NCBI GenBank assembly: GCA_030762895.1
Contig: JAUPTC010000130.1
Span: 27,418 to 91,417, forward strand
Length of the DNA: 64,000 nucleotides
Source of the DNA: Sophora flavescens
Taxonomy: Eukaryota > Streptophyta > Magnoliopsida > Fabales > Fabaceae
Reading direction: 5' to 3'
Shown here piece after piece: positions 13,601 through 25,016 of this stretch. Position numbers and translations under genes: made by a program. Within the stretch, counting starts at the first letter, position 1. The number at the start of each line of letters is the position of its first letter. The notes beneath the pieces are model-generated. The model did no database searches, was not told where the DNA came from, and worked only from the letters and a program-made list of their open reading frames with translations.

Positions 13601-16097
13601 ATATAGGACCTAACTGGGCCAATTTGTACTTCTTTGGTCTATTGGAGCCCAAATGGACTTGTTTGATCTAATAGAGTCCAAATGGCTTTTTAGGTCTATA
13701 GGACCTAACTAGGCCAATTTGTACTTCTTTGTTATGTGAGCCCAAATGGACTTGTTTGATCCTAATAGAGCCCAAATGGACTTTTAGGTCATATAGGACC
13801 TAACTATGCCAATTTGTACTTCTTTGGTCCTATTGGACCCAAATGGACTTGTTTGATCCTAATAGGGCCAAATGGACATTTTAGGTCATATAGGACCTAA
13901 CTGGGCCAATTTGTACTTCTTTGGTCGTATTGGAGCCCAAATGAACTTGTTTGAACCTAATAGAGCCCAAATGGACTTTTTAGGTCATATAGGACCTAAC
14001 TGGGCCAATTTGTACTTCTTTGGTCGTATTGGAGCCCAAATGGACTTGTTTGATCCTAATAGAGCCAAATGGACTTTTTAGGTCATATAGGACCTATCTA
14101 GGCCAATTTGTACTTCTTTGGTCCTATTGGAGCCCAAATGGACTTGTTTGATCTAATAGGTCTAATGGATTTAGGTCATATAGGACCTAACTGCCTTTAC
14201 TTCTTTGGTCTATTGGAGCCCAAATGGACTTGTTAGGTCATAAAGGACTTAGCGGGCCAATTTGTACTTATTTGGTCCTATTGGAGCCCAAATGGACTTA
14301 TTTGTTCTAATAGAGCCCAAATGGACTTGTTAGGTCATAAAGGACCTATCTGTGCCATTTATACTTCTTTGGTCCTATTGGAGCCCAAATGGACTTGTTT
14401 GATCCTAATAGAGCCCAAATGGACATTTTAGGTCATATAGGACCTTACTAGGCCAATTTGTACTTCTTTGGTCCTATTGGGCCCAAATGGACTTGTTTGC
14501 TCCTAATTGGTCCAAATGGACTTTTAGGTCATATAGGACCAAACTGGGCCAATTTGTACTTCTTTGGTCAAATGGAGTCCAAATGGACTTGTTTGATTCT
14601 AATAGAGCCCAAATGGACTTTTTAGGTCATATAGGACCTAACTGGGCCAATTTGTACTTCTTTGGTCCTATTGGAGCCCAAATGGACTTGTTTGATCTTA
14701 ATAGAGCCAAAATGCACTTTTTAGGTCATATAGGACCTAACTGGGCCAAATTGTACTTCTTTGGTCCTATTGGAGGCAACATGGACGTGTTTGATCCTAA
14801 TAGAGCCCCAGTGGAGTTGTGTGATCCGATAGAGCCCAAATCGACGTTAGGTCATAAAGGACCTAAGCCCAGGCCAATTTTACTTCTTTGGTCCTATTGG
14901 AGACCAAATGGACTTTTATGATCGTAATAGAGTCCAAATGGACGTTTTAGGTCATATGGGGCCTAACTGGGTCAATTTGTACTTCTTTGGTCCTAATGGT
15001 GCCCAAATGGACTTGTTTGACCCTAATAGAGCCCAACTGGAAATTTTAGGTCATAAAGGACCTAACTGTGCCAATTTGTACTTCTTTGGTCCTATTGGTG
15101 CCCAAATGGACTTGTTTGATCCTAATAGGCCCAAATGGACATGTTTGAGCCATGTGGTCAAAATCCAATTTGTCTTCTTTGGTCTATGGACCCAAATGGA
15201 CTTGTTTGAGCCCAATTGCCATTTTTTGTACTTCTTTGGTCCTAATGGATCCCAAATGGACTTGTTTGATCCTAATAGAGCCCAAATGGACTTTTTAGGT
15301 CATATAGGACCTAACTGGGCCAATTTGTACTTCTTTGGTCCTAATGGAGAACAAATGGACTTGTTTGATCCTAATAGGGCCCAAATGGACTTTTAGGTCA
15401 TATAGGACCTAACTGGGCCATTTTGTTCTTCTTGGGTCCGAATGGATCCCAAATGGACTTGTTTGAGCCCAATTAAGGCCAAAATGCACTTTTTAGGTCA
15501 TATAGGACCTAACTGGTCCAATTTTGTACTTCTTTGGTCCTAATGGAGCCCAAATGGACTTGTTTGATCCTAATAGAGCCCAATTTGGACATTTTAGGTC
15601 ATATAGGAACTAACTGGGCCTATTTGTACTTCTTTGGTCTATTGGGCCCAAATGGACTTGTTTGATCCTAATGGAGCCCAAATGAACTTTTTAGGTCATA
15701 TAGGACCTAACTGGGCCAATTTGTACTTCTTTGGTCCTATTGGAGCCCAAATGGACTTGTTTGATCCTAATTGAGCCAAAATGCACTTTTTAGGTCATTT
15801 AGGACCTAACTGGGCCAATTTGTCCTTCTTTGATCCTATTGGAGCCCAAATGGACTTGTTTGAGCCCAATTAAGGCCAAAATGCACTTTTTAGGTCATAT
15901 AGGACCTAACCTGGGCCAATTTGTACTTCTTTGGTCCCATTGGAGCCCGAATGGACTTGTTTGATCCTAATAGAGCCCGAATGGACTTTTTAGGTCAAAT
16001 AGGACCTAACTGGACCAATTTTTACTTCTTTGGTCCTAATGGAGCCAAAATGGACTTCTTTGATCCTAATAGAGCCCAAATAAACTATTTAGGACCT

Positions 16098-16128
16098 AAT
16101 TGGGCCAATTGCCCTAAACGGCCCAATT
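16098..16128. repeat. C-box variant of the satellite (9-bp inverted repeat)
   Basis: A distinctive variant replaces part of the 39-bp block. Arms AATTGGGCC and GGCCCAATT form a perfect 9-bp inverted repeat around a 13-nt spacer. In the right array the left arm starts at 32,659, 37,661, 38,610, 39,597, 41,407, 42,356, 43,306, 44,293, 46,104, 49,798, 52,109 and 54,419. The right arm has a G-to-C change in the copies at 37,661 and 42,356, and a change at 54,419. Each box is followed by a run of 30-bp blocks. It marks the higher-order units and closes the satellite's open frame with a TAA. Confidence 0.85.
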
Positions 16129-17261
16129 GTAATTCTATGGTCCTAATGGAGCCAAAATGGACTTGTTTGATCCTAATGGAGCCCAAATGGACTTGTTTGA
16201 TCCTAATAGAGCCCAAATGGACTTGTGCGATCCTAGTAGAGCCCAAATGGACTTGTTTGATCCTAATAGAGCCCAAATGGACTTGTTTGATCCTAGTGGA
16301 GCCCAAATGGACTTTTTAGGTCATATAGGACCTAATTGGGCCAATTTGAACTTCTTTGGTCCTAATGGAGCCCAAATGGACTTGTTTGTTCCTAATAGAG
16401 CCCCAATGGACTTGTTTGATCCTAATAGAGCCCATATGGACTTGTTTGGTCATAAAGGACCTAGCTGGGCCAATTTGTACTACTTTGGTCCTCATGGAGC
16501 CCAAATGGACCTATTTGATCCTGATAGAGCCCAAATGGACTTTTTAGGTCATAAAGGACCTAACTGGGCCAATTTGTACTTCTTTGGTCCTATTGGAGCG
16601 CAAATGGACTTGTGTGATCTTAATAGAGCCCAAATGGAGTTTATAGGTCATATAGGACCTATCCGGGGCCAATTTGAACTTCTTTGGTCCTATTGGAGCC
16701 CAAATGGACTTGTTTGATCCTAATAGAGTCAAAATGCACTTTTTATGTCCTATCGGACCTAACTGGTCCAATTTGTACTTCATGGGTCCCTTTGGAGCCC
16801 AAATGGACATGTTTGATCCTAATAGAGCCCAAATGGACTTTTTAGGTCATATAGGACCAAACTTAGCCAATTTGTACTTCTTTGGTCCTATTGGAGCCCA
16901 AATGGACTTGTTTGATCCTAATAGAGCCAAAATGCACTTTTTAGGTCATATAGGACCTAACTGAGCCAATTTGTACTTCTTTGGTCTTATTGGAGCCCAA
17001 ATGGACTTGTTTGATCCTAATAGAGTCCAAATGGACTTTTTAGGTCATATAGGACCTATTTGGGCCAAAATGGACTTGTTTGAACCTAATAGAGCCCAAC
17101 TGGACATTTTAGGTCATAAAGGACCTAACTGGGCCAATTTGTACTTCTTTGGTCCTAATGGAGCCCAAATGGACCTGTTTGATCCTAATAGTGCCCAAAT
17201 GGACTTTTTAGGTCATATAGGACCTATCTGGGCCAATTTGTACTTCTTTGGTCCTATTGGA

Positions 17262-17266
17262 GCCCA
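17262..17266 (+). repeat. Left target-site duplication
   Basis: The five bases GCCCA directly precede the TG that opens the 5' LTR. The five bases after the 3' LTR (32,179-32,183) are ACCCA, one mismatch. Joining 17,266 to 32,184 restores GGAGCCCAAATGGACTTG, the normal satellite sequence. This fits the 5-bp duplication made by Ty3/gypsy integrases. Confidence 0.75.
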
Positions 17267-17986
17267 TGTGAACACCCCAATTTGACCGGGTTCACCAAAA
17301 ATTTCAAAAAAAAATAATAAAAAATAATAATAATAATAATAAAATAAAAAATTTTGCAAAGGAAATAAAAATAAAAATAATAAAATGATTAAAACCATAT
17401 CATCATCATCCCTAGCAACCACTTTATTTTGAATTTGAATTTAATTTTAAAATCGAGAGATCTTTGGACATATTTTAGGATCGGATAGCAATCCTAATCT
17501 TGGCGGGATTTTAGGATCAAGATGAGAGGAATGGGCATTATAAAAAGCATAACACAGATCGGAAAAAGGATCCGGTTTTTTCTTGGTTGGCCTTCCTCTT
17601 GCCATTACTGTTTTATGTTTTTTCGCGTGGCTTTTCTTCTTCTTCACCGGGAACTAGTTTTTTCAAATCTCATTTTCTTTCCTTACCTTCTTCTTCCTTC
17701 ATCCATCAAACCAATCACTCTCCTTCAAACTTCATCTTCTCCTTTCCTCTAGAAGCGGTCCACCACCTCTCATCTTCCAAGCTCCGCCACCTCGCGCGAC
17801 TCGGACCCACGCACACCACGACTGGGTCTGGTCTCTTTCTGCCGTCCCTCCTCCTCGCGCTGAGTACCACACCACAGCGGCTCGCCCGGACCGGATCCAC
17901 TACCATCTCGGCCTCGGCGTGGCTCCGCTCATTCCGCCGTCGCGCCGTCAAACCTGCTTTGTTCTCTCCCGGTCTCGAGCAGAGCA
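17267..17986 (+). repeat. 5' LTR, short or altered 3' part
   Basis: The LTR opens with TGTGAACACCCC. It matches the 3' LTR from 30,245 with many small differences as far as about 17,910 (partner about 30,890). After that the two LTRs share no obvious similarity. The remaining 75 bp here end in GAGCA two bases before the primer site, whereas the 3' LTR continues for nearly 1.3 kb and ends GCGACA. The last part of this LTR was therefore deleted or replaced, or the element is recombinant. Just inside the start, GTGAAC (17,268-17,273) and GTTCAC (17,290-17,295) form a dyad, also present in the 3' LTR. Short open frames inside the LTR are not supported as genes. Confidence 0.8.
17539..17546 (+). 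promoter_or_regulatory. TATA box of the 5' LTR promoter (candidate)
   Basis: TATAAAAA lies about 270 bp into the LTR and is kept at the equivalent place in the 3' LTR (30,521-30,528), with identical flanks (GGGCAT before, GCATAACACA after). A TATA box inside the LTR would drive the genomic RNA. The start of transcription is not visible from sequence. Confidence 0.55.
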
Positions 17987-17988
17987 GA

Positions 17989-18006
17989 TGGCGACTCCAT
18001 GGGGAA
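17989..18006 (+). promoter_or_regulatory. Primer-binding site (candidate, tRNA-Arg type)
   Basis: TGGCGACTCCATGGGGAA begins with the TGG expected to pair with a tRNA CCA end and lies two bases after the presumed 5' LTR end. The TGGCGACTC core is what I recall from Tat/Ogre elements primed by tRNA-Arg. The tRNA assignment is from memory and was not aligned. A similar TGGCGACTC also occurs inside the 3' LTR at 32,112-32,120. Confidence 0.6.
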
Positions 18007-18876
18007 ATTTGAGAGTCAAGCCTAAGTAATGAGTTGTGCATTTTGGTATTTATTGTTTACCCCTTTTATTGTTTTCTTTTATCTTATTTATTTATTTATT
18101 TATTTTTATTTATTTTTATTTTTATTTTATTTTGTTGATTCCTTTTCGCTTTAATAATCATTTTTACACTAGGATAGAAGACCATGGTATTCGTTGTTTG
18201 CTTGTCTTTCAGGTTCAAGTAGTTTTGGATTGTACAGGTTTGTATGCCTCCAGCACACACACACGCAACACTCATTTTCACACACTTTCGGCTCTATACC
18301 CAGAGCTTGTGGGACCTTAAGAATTAGGCGGTGACTCGACATTGTCATTGCAGGCCTAGTGCCTCTGATATATGTTGACTCACCACTCTGATTGTTAATA
18401 GTGTCATGGACTAATCATCCTTGAGTGTATATCCCTACTTGTGATTAGGTTCATGAACTAGGTCATTGACAAGGGCAATCTGGGGACCATGACCTTTAGA
18501 AGTCTAGACCCGTCCTAAAGTTTATACTACTAAATTGACTTAGTGGCCGCTCGACTTAGAAGTTGTCATCATAGGTACATTTGATTAGGCCCTACCTCAT
18601 AAGACACTTGGAGGCGTACCATATCTCCCTTGTGTTTTTCTATTTATTTACTTATTTATTTATTTTTACTTCATTTCCCTTCGTGTTTTAACAAATGGTT
18701 AATAAATAAATAAAATACATATTATATATATATATATATATTTTGCTTTAATTTATTATTTTTATTATTATTATTATTTTTATTTATTTTTTACTTTTTG
18801 TAAAAATAATATATATATTTTTTAGGTGATTCTCTTTTGTGGAGGAAATACGCTATCTGTGTAGCAAGGAACGAAA
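18007..18876 (+). other. Retrotransposon leader, non-coding
   Basis: This is an untranslated stretch between the primer site and ORF1. It contains T-rich TTTA-type simple repeats at about 18,084-18,140 and 18,635-18,670, a short CA run at about 18,254-18,272, and an AT/TTA-rich stretch at about 18,715-18,830. The middle part, 18,300-18,620, is of ordinary composition and non-repetitive. No open frame here looks like a protein. Confidence 0.7.
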
Positions 18877-20861
18877 ATGTCTAACTCTAGCAATGCAATT
18901 GGCCTGAAGAAGATTATTAGAATTGATGTGAAAATCAATGATGTGAAGACTTTAATGGAAATCAGTAAGCTGATGCCAAAAGAAGTATGTTCAGAGTTTG
19001 CAACCAAGTATGGGAAGATTTTGGACTTATTACACATAAAGATAGATGCTTTGGGCTTGAGTGCTTTGGCCCAATATCGGAACCCGAATTTGAGGTGTTT
19101 CAAGTTGCCAAATTTGGATACGACACCGACTATAGAAGAATATGCATACATGCTACGGATGCCTCTTCCAAGGGAGTCTCGTGTTTATTTCTATTATGGC
19201 CAGCATGTTAGTGATGGGAAGGTTGCAGAGTTGTTGGGAATTCTCCAGAAGCCATCGGACAAAATGGAAAAAAGGAGTCGAGAGTGCAGGCGAAGATTCC
19301 TTGAAGTTTATCTCCCGGGAACTAGCACGACAAAATAATTGGGTTATCTTCAAGCGGGTGTTAGCTTTAACCATTTATGGGCTGGTGCTTTTCCCCTTTA
19401 TACCGGACATGGTGGATTACGCGACCTTGGATGTCTACTACAAGGTCGAAGAATATATTGTGAATCCTGTTCCGCAATTTTGGCGAAACATTCCTATCAT
19501 TGCAAGTTTGCCATGAAAGTCAACAAGGAAAATTACGATGTTGTGCACAAATGTTGTATGTTTGGATCGTGACTCACATGTATGCTCGAAATTATGTTAG
19601 TGGGATTGATGACCCTTTGAGGAGATTCCATCACATTTCGATAAAGCCGCACAAACCCAATGAATGGAGACAAGAATTTGATAAGGTTGATTGAAAGCTT
19701 TTTGCTGGATGTGTCCTTGGTATAAAGGAAATACGAGTCATCTTGATTGTGAGAATTTCTCGAATATTCCTTTGATGGGACCAAGGGGTTGCGTGTCATA
19801 TTCTCCGGCACTTGTGATTCGACAATTGAAATGGACTCAACAGGAACCACTTGAAGAAGTGTTAGGTGGAATTTCGTTCTTATATCAAGAATGCGAGGTT
19901 GTCAAGAATACAACAATAGCTGTTAGATCCGCCTGGAGCAGCATCCGGGAACTGGGATCTAATGAGTTGGGATGACAAATTATTTCTCGTACTAAAAACA
20001 ACTACTCATTCAGGAAAGCAAGGAAAGACAACAGTGTTATTTGAGACCAATCTCGCATGAAGATGAAAATCCGCAAATGGAAGCATAAATGTTAAAGAAG
20101 ATCGAGGTTATGATGGCCCAGATGAGAGTGCTAGAGGAAAAGAATGAAACAGATCAAATCACCATTGACGCGCTCCAACACCAAATCCAGAAGTTAAACA
20201 TGAGGATAGAACATTTGAAAGATGAATGTGCCGATGCATATGAAGCCGCAGCTCCAGCGAAGAGAGCAAGGAAGGGGAATATGAAAGAGTCAGAAGTTCA
20301 AGGATTACTAGCAAGGATAGAGGATCAAAAAAGGCGTTGGCACAAATCTTCAAAGAAAAAGAAGACTTGGGGGAAAAAATCGAAGTGCACGTTTAGACAA
20401 TCCAGATGTTGGAGGAAAGCATAGGATCTCTACAAGAAGCCTTAACTCATGCTGAGCGCTACTCACGATGAAGGTTGGAATGCAGCTGCGACTATACGCG
20501 AATCATTGAAAAAATCGCAAGAGAAAGAGAAGCGATTGTGGATGAGGCTCAGGATGTTCGAAAGGGAGAAACAACAATATGAGGATGAGATCGGACAACG
20601 GGAAGAATGGCTAGAGAGGCCCGGGAATCCGTGGCAAAAGATTTGAAGGTGGTGAGAGATGCTTGGAAGAAAAGATATGAACACCTCTCGGGAAGTTTGC
20701 AATACCATACCTATCAGTTTGTAGGTCACCTCGAGGAAGCACTAGTCCAAACTCGCATGAATGATGGATCTACAATACCTCCAAAAATAGTTTGCTTCAT
20801 GAAGTATTGTAGGGGTCTTGCTAGCGGGTTCAAAAGGAAGACTTTAAAACTTTTGATGTAA
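18877..20861 (+). pseudogene. ORF1, DUF7745 / plant mobile-domain-like protein, frameshifted
   Basis: The ATG at 18,877 opens a frame whose first 153 residues contain ALAQYRNPNLRCF and PTIEEYAYMLRMPLP. These resemble the start of the plant DUF7745/aminotransferase-like mobile-domain family. The homologous reading then moves between frames at about 19,270, 19,470, 19,550 and 19,685. Later recognisable pieces are IYGLVLFPFI, VTHMYARNY, WMCPWYKG and IPLMGPRGCVSYSPAL. From about 20,089 to 20,861 the product turns into charged, Leu/Glu/Lys-rich sequence (for example VLEEKNETDQ), probably coiled coil, with further stops at about 20,424 and 20,646. Ogre elements carry an extra ORF upstream of gag in this position; its function is unknown. 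The family call is by eye. It is not translatable as one protein here. Confidence 0.72.
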
Positions 20862-21311
20862 TTACATTAGGCAGGAGACATTGTATTTTCTTTTCAAAGA
20901 AATAAAAGTTTTTTTTTAGGGGTTACATCCATCAATAAATTCTGCTCTATCTTATGGTGTGTTGCAAGTAGGCCTGTATGATTGCATTGCTAGTGAATGA
21001 TGCTGTCTATTGAGGGACACATGTTCCCATGGATTTGTCATCAACCACGCATTAACCTAAGGGGGATGTGCCCCTAGAGTTATGTGTCGGGGTGAAGTTG
21101 CCTGCTACAAAAATGGTCTTTCCTTCGCAAAAGAAAGAATTCATGGTTTTTCGAAGTATACTTTTATCTTTCTTTTAATAATAATAATAATAATTGACGA
21201 TTTTTCAAGCAGAGCTAAAAACACGAATGCGAGGGTTCGAGAATCATTGCGCGACCTAAGAAAGACGATACCAATCAAACCCGAGTTCACAACACAAGAT
21301 CTCGGACCAGG
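20862..21311 (+). other. Spacer between ORF1 and gag
   Basis: This is about 450 bp with no supported coding sequence. It contains an A/T-rich stretch near 20,885-20,925 and an ATA run at about 21,176-21,195. It could hold control or splice signals for making gag from the same RNA, but no clear site can be named. Confidence 0.55.
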
Positions 21312-23190
21312 ATGGCTGCCAACGATCCTGAGACAGGAAGGAACTTGAGTTTAGAAGTAGACGAAGTGAGGGGAAGGGTGACTGAAATCTACGAAACTCG
21401 AAGCAAGGTTGGAGGCTATACTACAGGATATGAGGGAATCTCTTAGCAGGCTTGGTGAAAATAGAACTGGAAATGAAGATGACACACGTGTAAGCATACA
21501 GCCGGCCCTCTCCATGGTAACCGTGCCAATGTTTTCAAGCATAAGCCATAGCCCTACTCAGGGAATGTCGGGTTACACAGAACCCATAGTGATCCCCATC
21601 GGGGAAGGATATCGCCCCATCGAGAATGTGTATCATAAGGCTGCTGGATATGCAGGACTTACATGGGAAAAGCCCCATGCATCCATTCCTAAACAATCAA
21701 GGGGAATTCAGTTTGGACCCGATAAGATGAAGGAAGAGTGGATGGAGAAGGTAGAAGAACAAATAAAAGAGATCAAAGGCTCAAATACTTATGGCCTTCT
21801 CAAGATTGAAGAACTTTGTCCTGCCACAAATGTTGTGATTCCTAAGGATTTCAAAATTCCTGATTTTTCCAAATATGACGGAAGTGGGAACCCACGATTC
21901 CATTTGATTAGCTATGACGAAAGTTTGACCGGAATCGCACTAGAGTGGTACCTTCAGTTAGACCATTCTAAGATCTCTCGGTGGGCCAGAATTGCCGATT
22001 TGTTCATGGATCAATACAAATTCAATTTGGACATAGCTCCGACCCGTGAACAGTTGACTACAATGCAGAAGAAGAGTGATGAATCCTTCAAACAGTATGC
22101 ACAAAGGTGGAGGAGTTTGGCTGCTCAAGTTCAGCCGCCGCTGATATTGTCCGAAATGTGCTCATACTTTTTGGGAACCCTGGGATCCCCCATTATCGGA
22201 GCAATGGCGGGGAGTAGCTTATAGGTATTTCTCGACTTGATTGTTGCGGGGAAAGAATTGAAATCCTAGCCAGGCGGGAAATTGCCAAGTGACATGGAAG
22301 GCGGTGCATCCCAGAAGGGGTTCCGGCCCAAGAAGAAGGAAGCAGAAGCAAATTATGTGCAACACTAGCAAAACTTTGGACCTCGACATGTCCCTTCATA
22401 CCCAAGGTACCAAGCACCATATCAGACCCAAACACCATTTTACCCACCTCAACAGGCCTCGCCAACCATCACCCAGCCACAAAACCAAATAAATAACATC
22501 CCTACCCCTCAACCATACAACCCCACTCGCCCAACCTATATTCATTATCCACCTGCACCTCAACAAAACCATCCAAGTTACCCTCGACCTCGCTCAAATT
22601 TTCCAAATCAGGGACGTTCCCAATATCAAAATCTGCCTCCTTTCCCAAGACTGTCTATCTCCAATGCAGATTTGTTCAAACAACTATTTGATCATCACCT
22701 AATCGCAGGAAACCCATGCGGCCTATGGAACCACCTTTCCTGCTTGGTACAATCCAAACTTGACTTGCAAATATCACATGGATGCCCTGGGACATTCCAT
22801 TGAAGAATGTGAGGCCTTCAAGACAATGATAAGAAAATTGATTGCTTGTGGAAGATTGGGTTTCAAAAGAAGATTCTGGGCCTAGCATTGTTAATAACCC
22901 AATCCCAAACCATAATGCGGGAAATAGCGTGAATAACTTGGAAGTGAAAAGGCCTCAAGTCAAGAAGGTTTTGGAATTGCGAACCCCAATGCAAGAAGTA
23001 TTCGCGAGGGCTCGAAAGCGAGGATATGATATTGTTGCACGGTGAAGCTAATTGGAGAAAAAGAGAAGTATTATGGTGATTTAAGTTGTGATTATCATCA
23101 TGGGCAGGTAGGGCATGATATCGAAACTTGTTGGGACTTTAAGGTCAGGAGTCCAAGGATTACTTACCTTGGGGGTGATCCAAGCTAGGC
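21312..23190 (+). pseudogene. gag: gag polyprotein remnant
   Basis: A likely start is the ATG at 21,312 (MAANDPETGR). The frame is lost by about 21,400 and resumes through 22,224. The resumed part shows the retrotransposon gag domain: FKIPDFSKYDGSG, GIALEWYLQLDHSKI, FKQYAQRWRSLAAQ and a final GSS. Between KYDGSGNP and SLTGIALEWY the product looks shorter than the family norm, suggesting an internal deletion near 21,900-21,930. A Pro/Gln-rich linker follows to about 22,640. Two cysteine-histidine knuckle-like segments come next, CKYHMDALGHSIEEC near 22,770 and CDYHHGQVGHDIETC near 23,090, where other elements have the nucleic-acid-binding part. Several stops and frame changes separate these pieces. 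The product would have formed the particle and packaged the RNA. Confidence 0.82.
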
Positions 23191-23377
23191 GAGGCAGTTG
23201 AAGAAGTTAGTGTGGTTGAAAAAGTTGTGCTCAGGATACCACCTATGAATGATGCTTAGGCACCGAGAAAAAGTGGTTGTAAAGGTGAAAAAGCCAACTC
23301 ATTTTGCTTATAATGATACACGCTGTACCACTGGAATTATGAATAGAAAGTCGAGCTAGTAGGAGGGCGGGAGAAAC

Positions 23378-24517
23378 TTGAAGGCCCAGGTTACTAATGT
23401 TGTGAGAATTGGAGGCATCACAAAAAGTGGGCGATACTATGGCCCGGTAGAAGAAGAAGCAAGGAAGAATACCAAAGATGAAGGAAAAGAGAAGGAAGAA
23501 GAAGAAGAAGAGTTTCTGAAGATCATGAAACAAAGTGAATACGATGTGATAGAGCAGTTGAAGAAAACACCGGCAAGAATATCCCTTTTGTCGCTTGTCC
23601 TCATATCAGAAATGCATCGTAAGGCATTATTGAAGGTGTTGAATGAAGCTTATGTTAATCGCGACGTCCACGCGGAGAATGTAGTAAACATGGTGGATCC
23701 AGTGAGGCGGATCAACATGATCAATTTCTCGGAAGATGAGGTGTTTTTGAAGTTTAGATGTAGTCCTAAGGCACTCCACATTACCCTAAGGTGCAAAGGA
23801 TTTGTGATTGCGAAGGTGCTTATAGATGGTGGCTCGGCATTGAATGTGATTCCGTTGTCCACTCTAGAGCGACTAAACATAGGCTTGCGGATTTGACACC
23901 CCAAGAGATTATTGTGCGAGCCTTTGATGGGACGGCAAAGAGGGATCTTAGGGGAAATAACTCTGCCCCTCGAAGTAGGGCCTAGTTGTTTCAGCGTTCT
24001 CTTTCAAGTCATGGAGATCCAGCCAACTTATACCATGCTCCTAGGAAGGCCTTGGATTCATGAAGCTGGTGTTGTTCCATCAACATTGCATCGATGTCGA
24101 AATATATTCGAGGATGGGGCTGTAATTACCATCCGCGGTGAAGAGGAAATCATGCTTTCAAAACCTATTTCGGTACCATACATAGAAAGTGCAGAGCAAG
24201 TCGAGGATGATTCCCTACGTAGTTTTGAAATCCACGAAGCCGAGAGCAAGAAGGAGGAGCTGCCAATGCAAAATGTGAATGAAGTGGTAGTCAGTATAAT
24301 GGAAAGGAATGGGTATCATAAAGGAAGAGGCCTAGGGGCAAGCCTCCGGGGGATCCCTCAACCGATTGCAGCGATTACAAGAGATGGAAGACATGGACTA
24401 GGATACAATCCTTCTCTAGCAAAAGATATGAAGTACGACTCTCGAGAGGCAAGAAAGAAGAAAGAAAGGAATTTGATTATATCCCCACTTGACAGATACT
24501 TTCTTAGCATCAACTGA
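23378..24517 (+). pseudogene. pol: Aspartic protease with G-patch-like tail, broken
   Basis: The protease motif LIDGGSALNVIPLSTL lies at about 23,820-23,865; most relatives have a catalytic D-N-G or D-T/S-G here, so the G after D is slightly unusual. A stop after GLRI at about 23,896 is part of a pair of frame changes between about 23,885 and 23,950. The closing protease motif TMLLGRPWIHEAGVVPS follows near 24,035-24,085. Further on, NGYHKGRGLG (about 24,308) and RHGLGY (about 24,390) form a glycine-rich G-patch-like segment, as known in Tat/Ogre elements. Upstream residues 25-45 are a Lys/Glu-rich run. The enzyme would have cut the Gag and Pol polyproteins. Confidence 0.82.
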
Positions 24518-24669
24518 AGTGATCTCGCCAAAAAAGTTGACTTCCCCTCATTTCACTATCAGTGCACTTGAAGAGGAGCAAGCAAGAAACCCTGTTATTT
24601 ATCTCTCTGCTGACAATGAGGTCCTTAGCAATTGGCAGTCTGAACCATTTTTGATGTTATTTCCATGAA

Positions 24670-24862
24670 GTAATTACCTTTTTGTATCTCGTATAAACTG
24701 ATGTTTACTTTGGTTGAGAAATGAATAAAATGAGTTAGTATGATTTTTCAGCATTTTTCTTGATGTCTTCCTTTCCCTACCCTTTATCTTATATCAATTG
24801 CGTTTCATTTCTTGAATGATATCCTTGCCTATATTTCTCTTGTTTCAAACATTTTCTTTCAG
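24670..24862 (+). other. Candidate intron between protease and RT
   Basis: Ogre elements are known to carry an intron between protease and reverse transcriptase. Here 24,518-25,016 is the only non-conserved gap within pol. It contains GAA|GTAATT at 24,670 and a strong acceptor, TTTTCTTTCAG ending at 24,862, preceded by a T-rich tract. The 193 bp between them are T-rich and unlike the flanking coding sequence. Sequence before the donor (about 24,500-24,655) reads as a plausible coding tail in another frame, but a TGA stands just before the donor, so the exact donor may differ or be mutated. Confidence 0.42.
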
Positions 24863-25016
24863 GGAACCTCACCACCGTCGAAGGTTTGTCTCACAAAAGG
24901 AACCTTGAAACCTCATTTACCGATTCCCTTGCAAATTGTTGACGAAGACGATTCGGGATTAGTGAGGAAGAAGAAGCCATTGAGGAATTTACAAAGTCAA
25001 TAGAGCGCTCGAGAAA

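Larger units (their letters stand above)
10613..17266. repeat. 99-bp satellite array, better preserved
   Basis: Tandem copies of the 99-bp monomer continue with fewer indels than to the left. Each monomer has block 1 (starts GGTCCTATTGGAGCCC), block 2 (starts GATCCTAATAGAGCCC) and a 39-bp block 3 (GGTCATATAGGACC, then CTGGGCCAATTTG and TACTTCTTT). Blocks 1 and 2 are each 30 bp and clearly related. Between about 16,150 and 16,320 the 30-bp block alone is repeated several times in a row. Locally eroded monomers occur near 13,400-13,560 and 14,150-14,300. The array ends mid-monomer at 17,266, where the retrotransposon begins. Confidence 0.95.

Noticed and set aside
16085..16306. Minus-strand frames in the satellite (GSIRIKQVHL type)
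   Set aside because: They are the complement of the 30-bp blocks read in a frame lacking stops; same arithmetic as the plus strand.
17522..18041. Open frames inside the 5' LTR (and 30,504-31,133 in the 3' LTR)
   Set aside because: They overlap the promoter region, differ between LTRs and resemble no protein.
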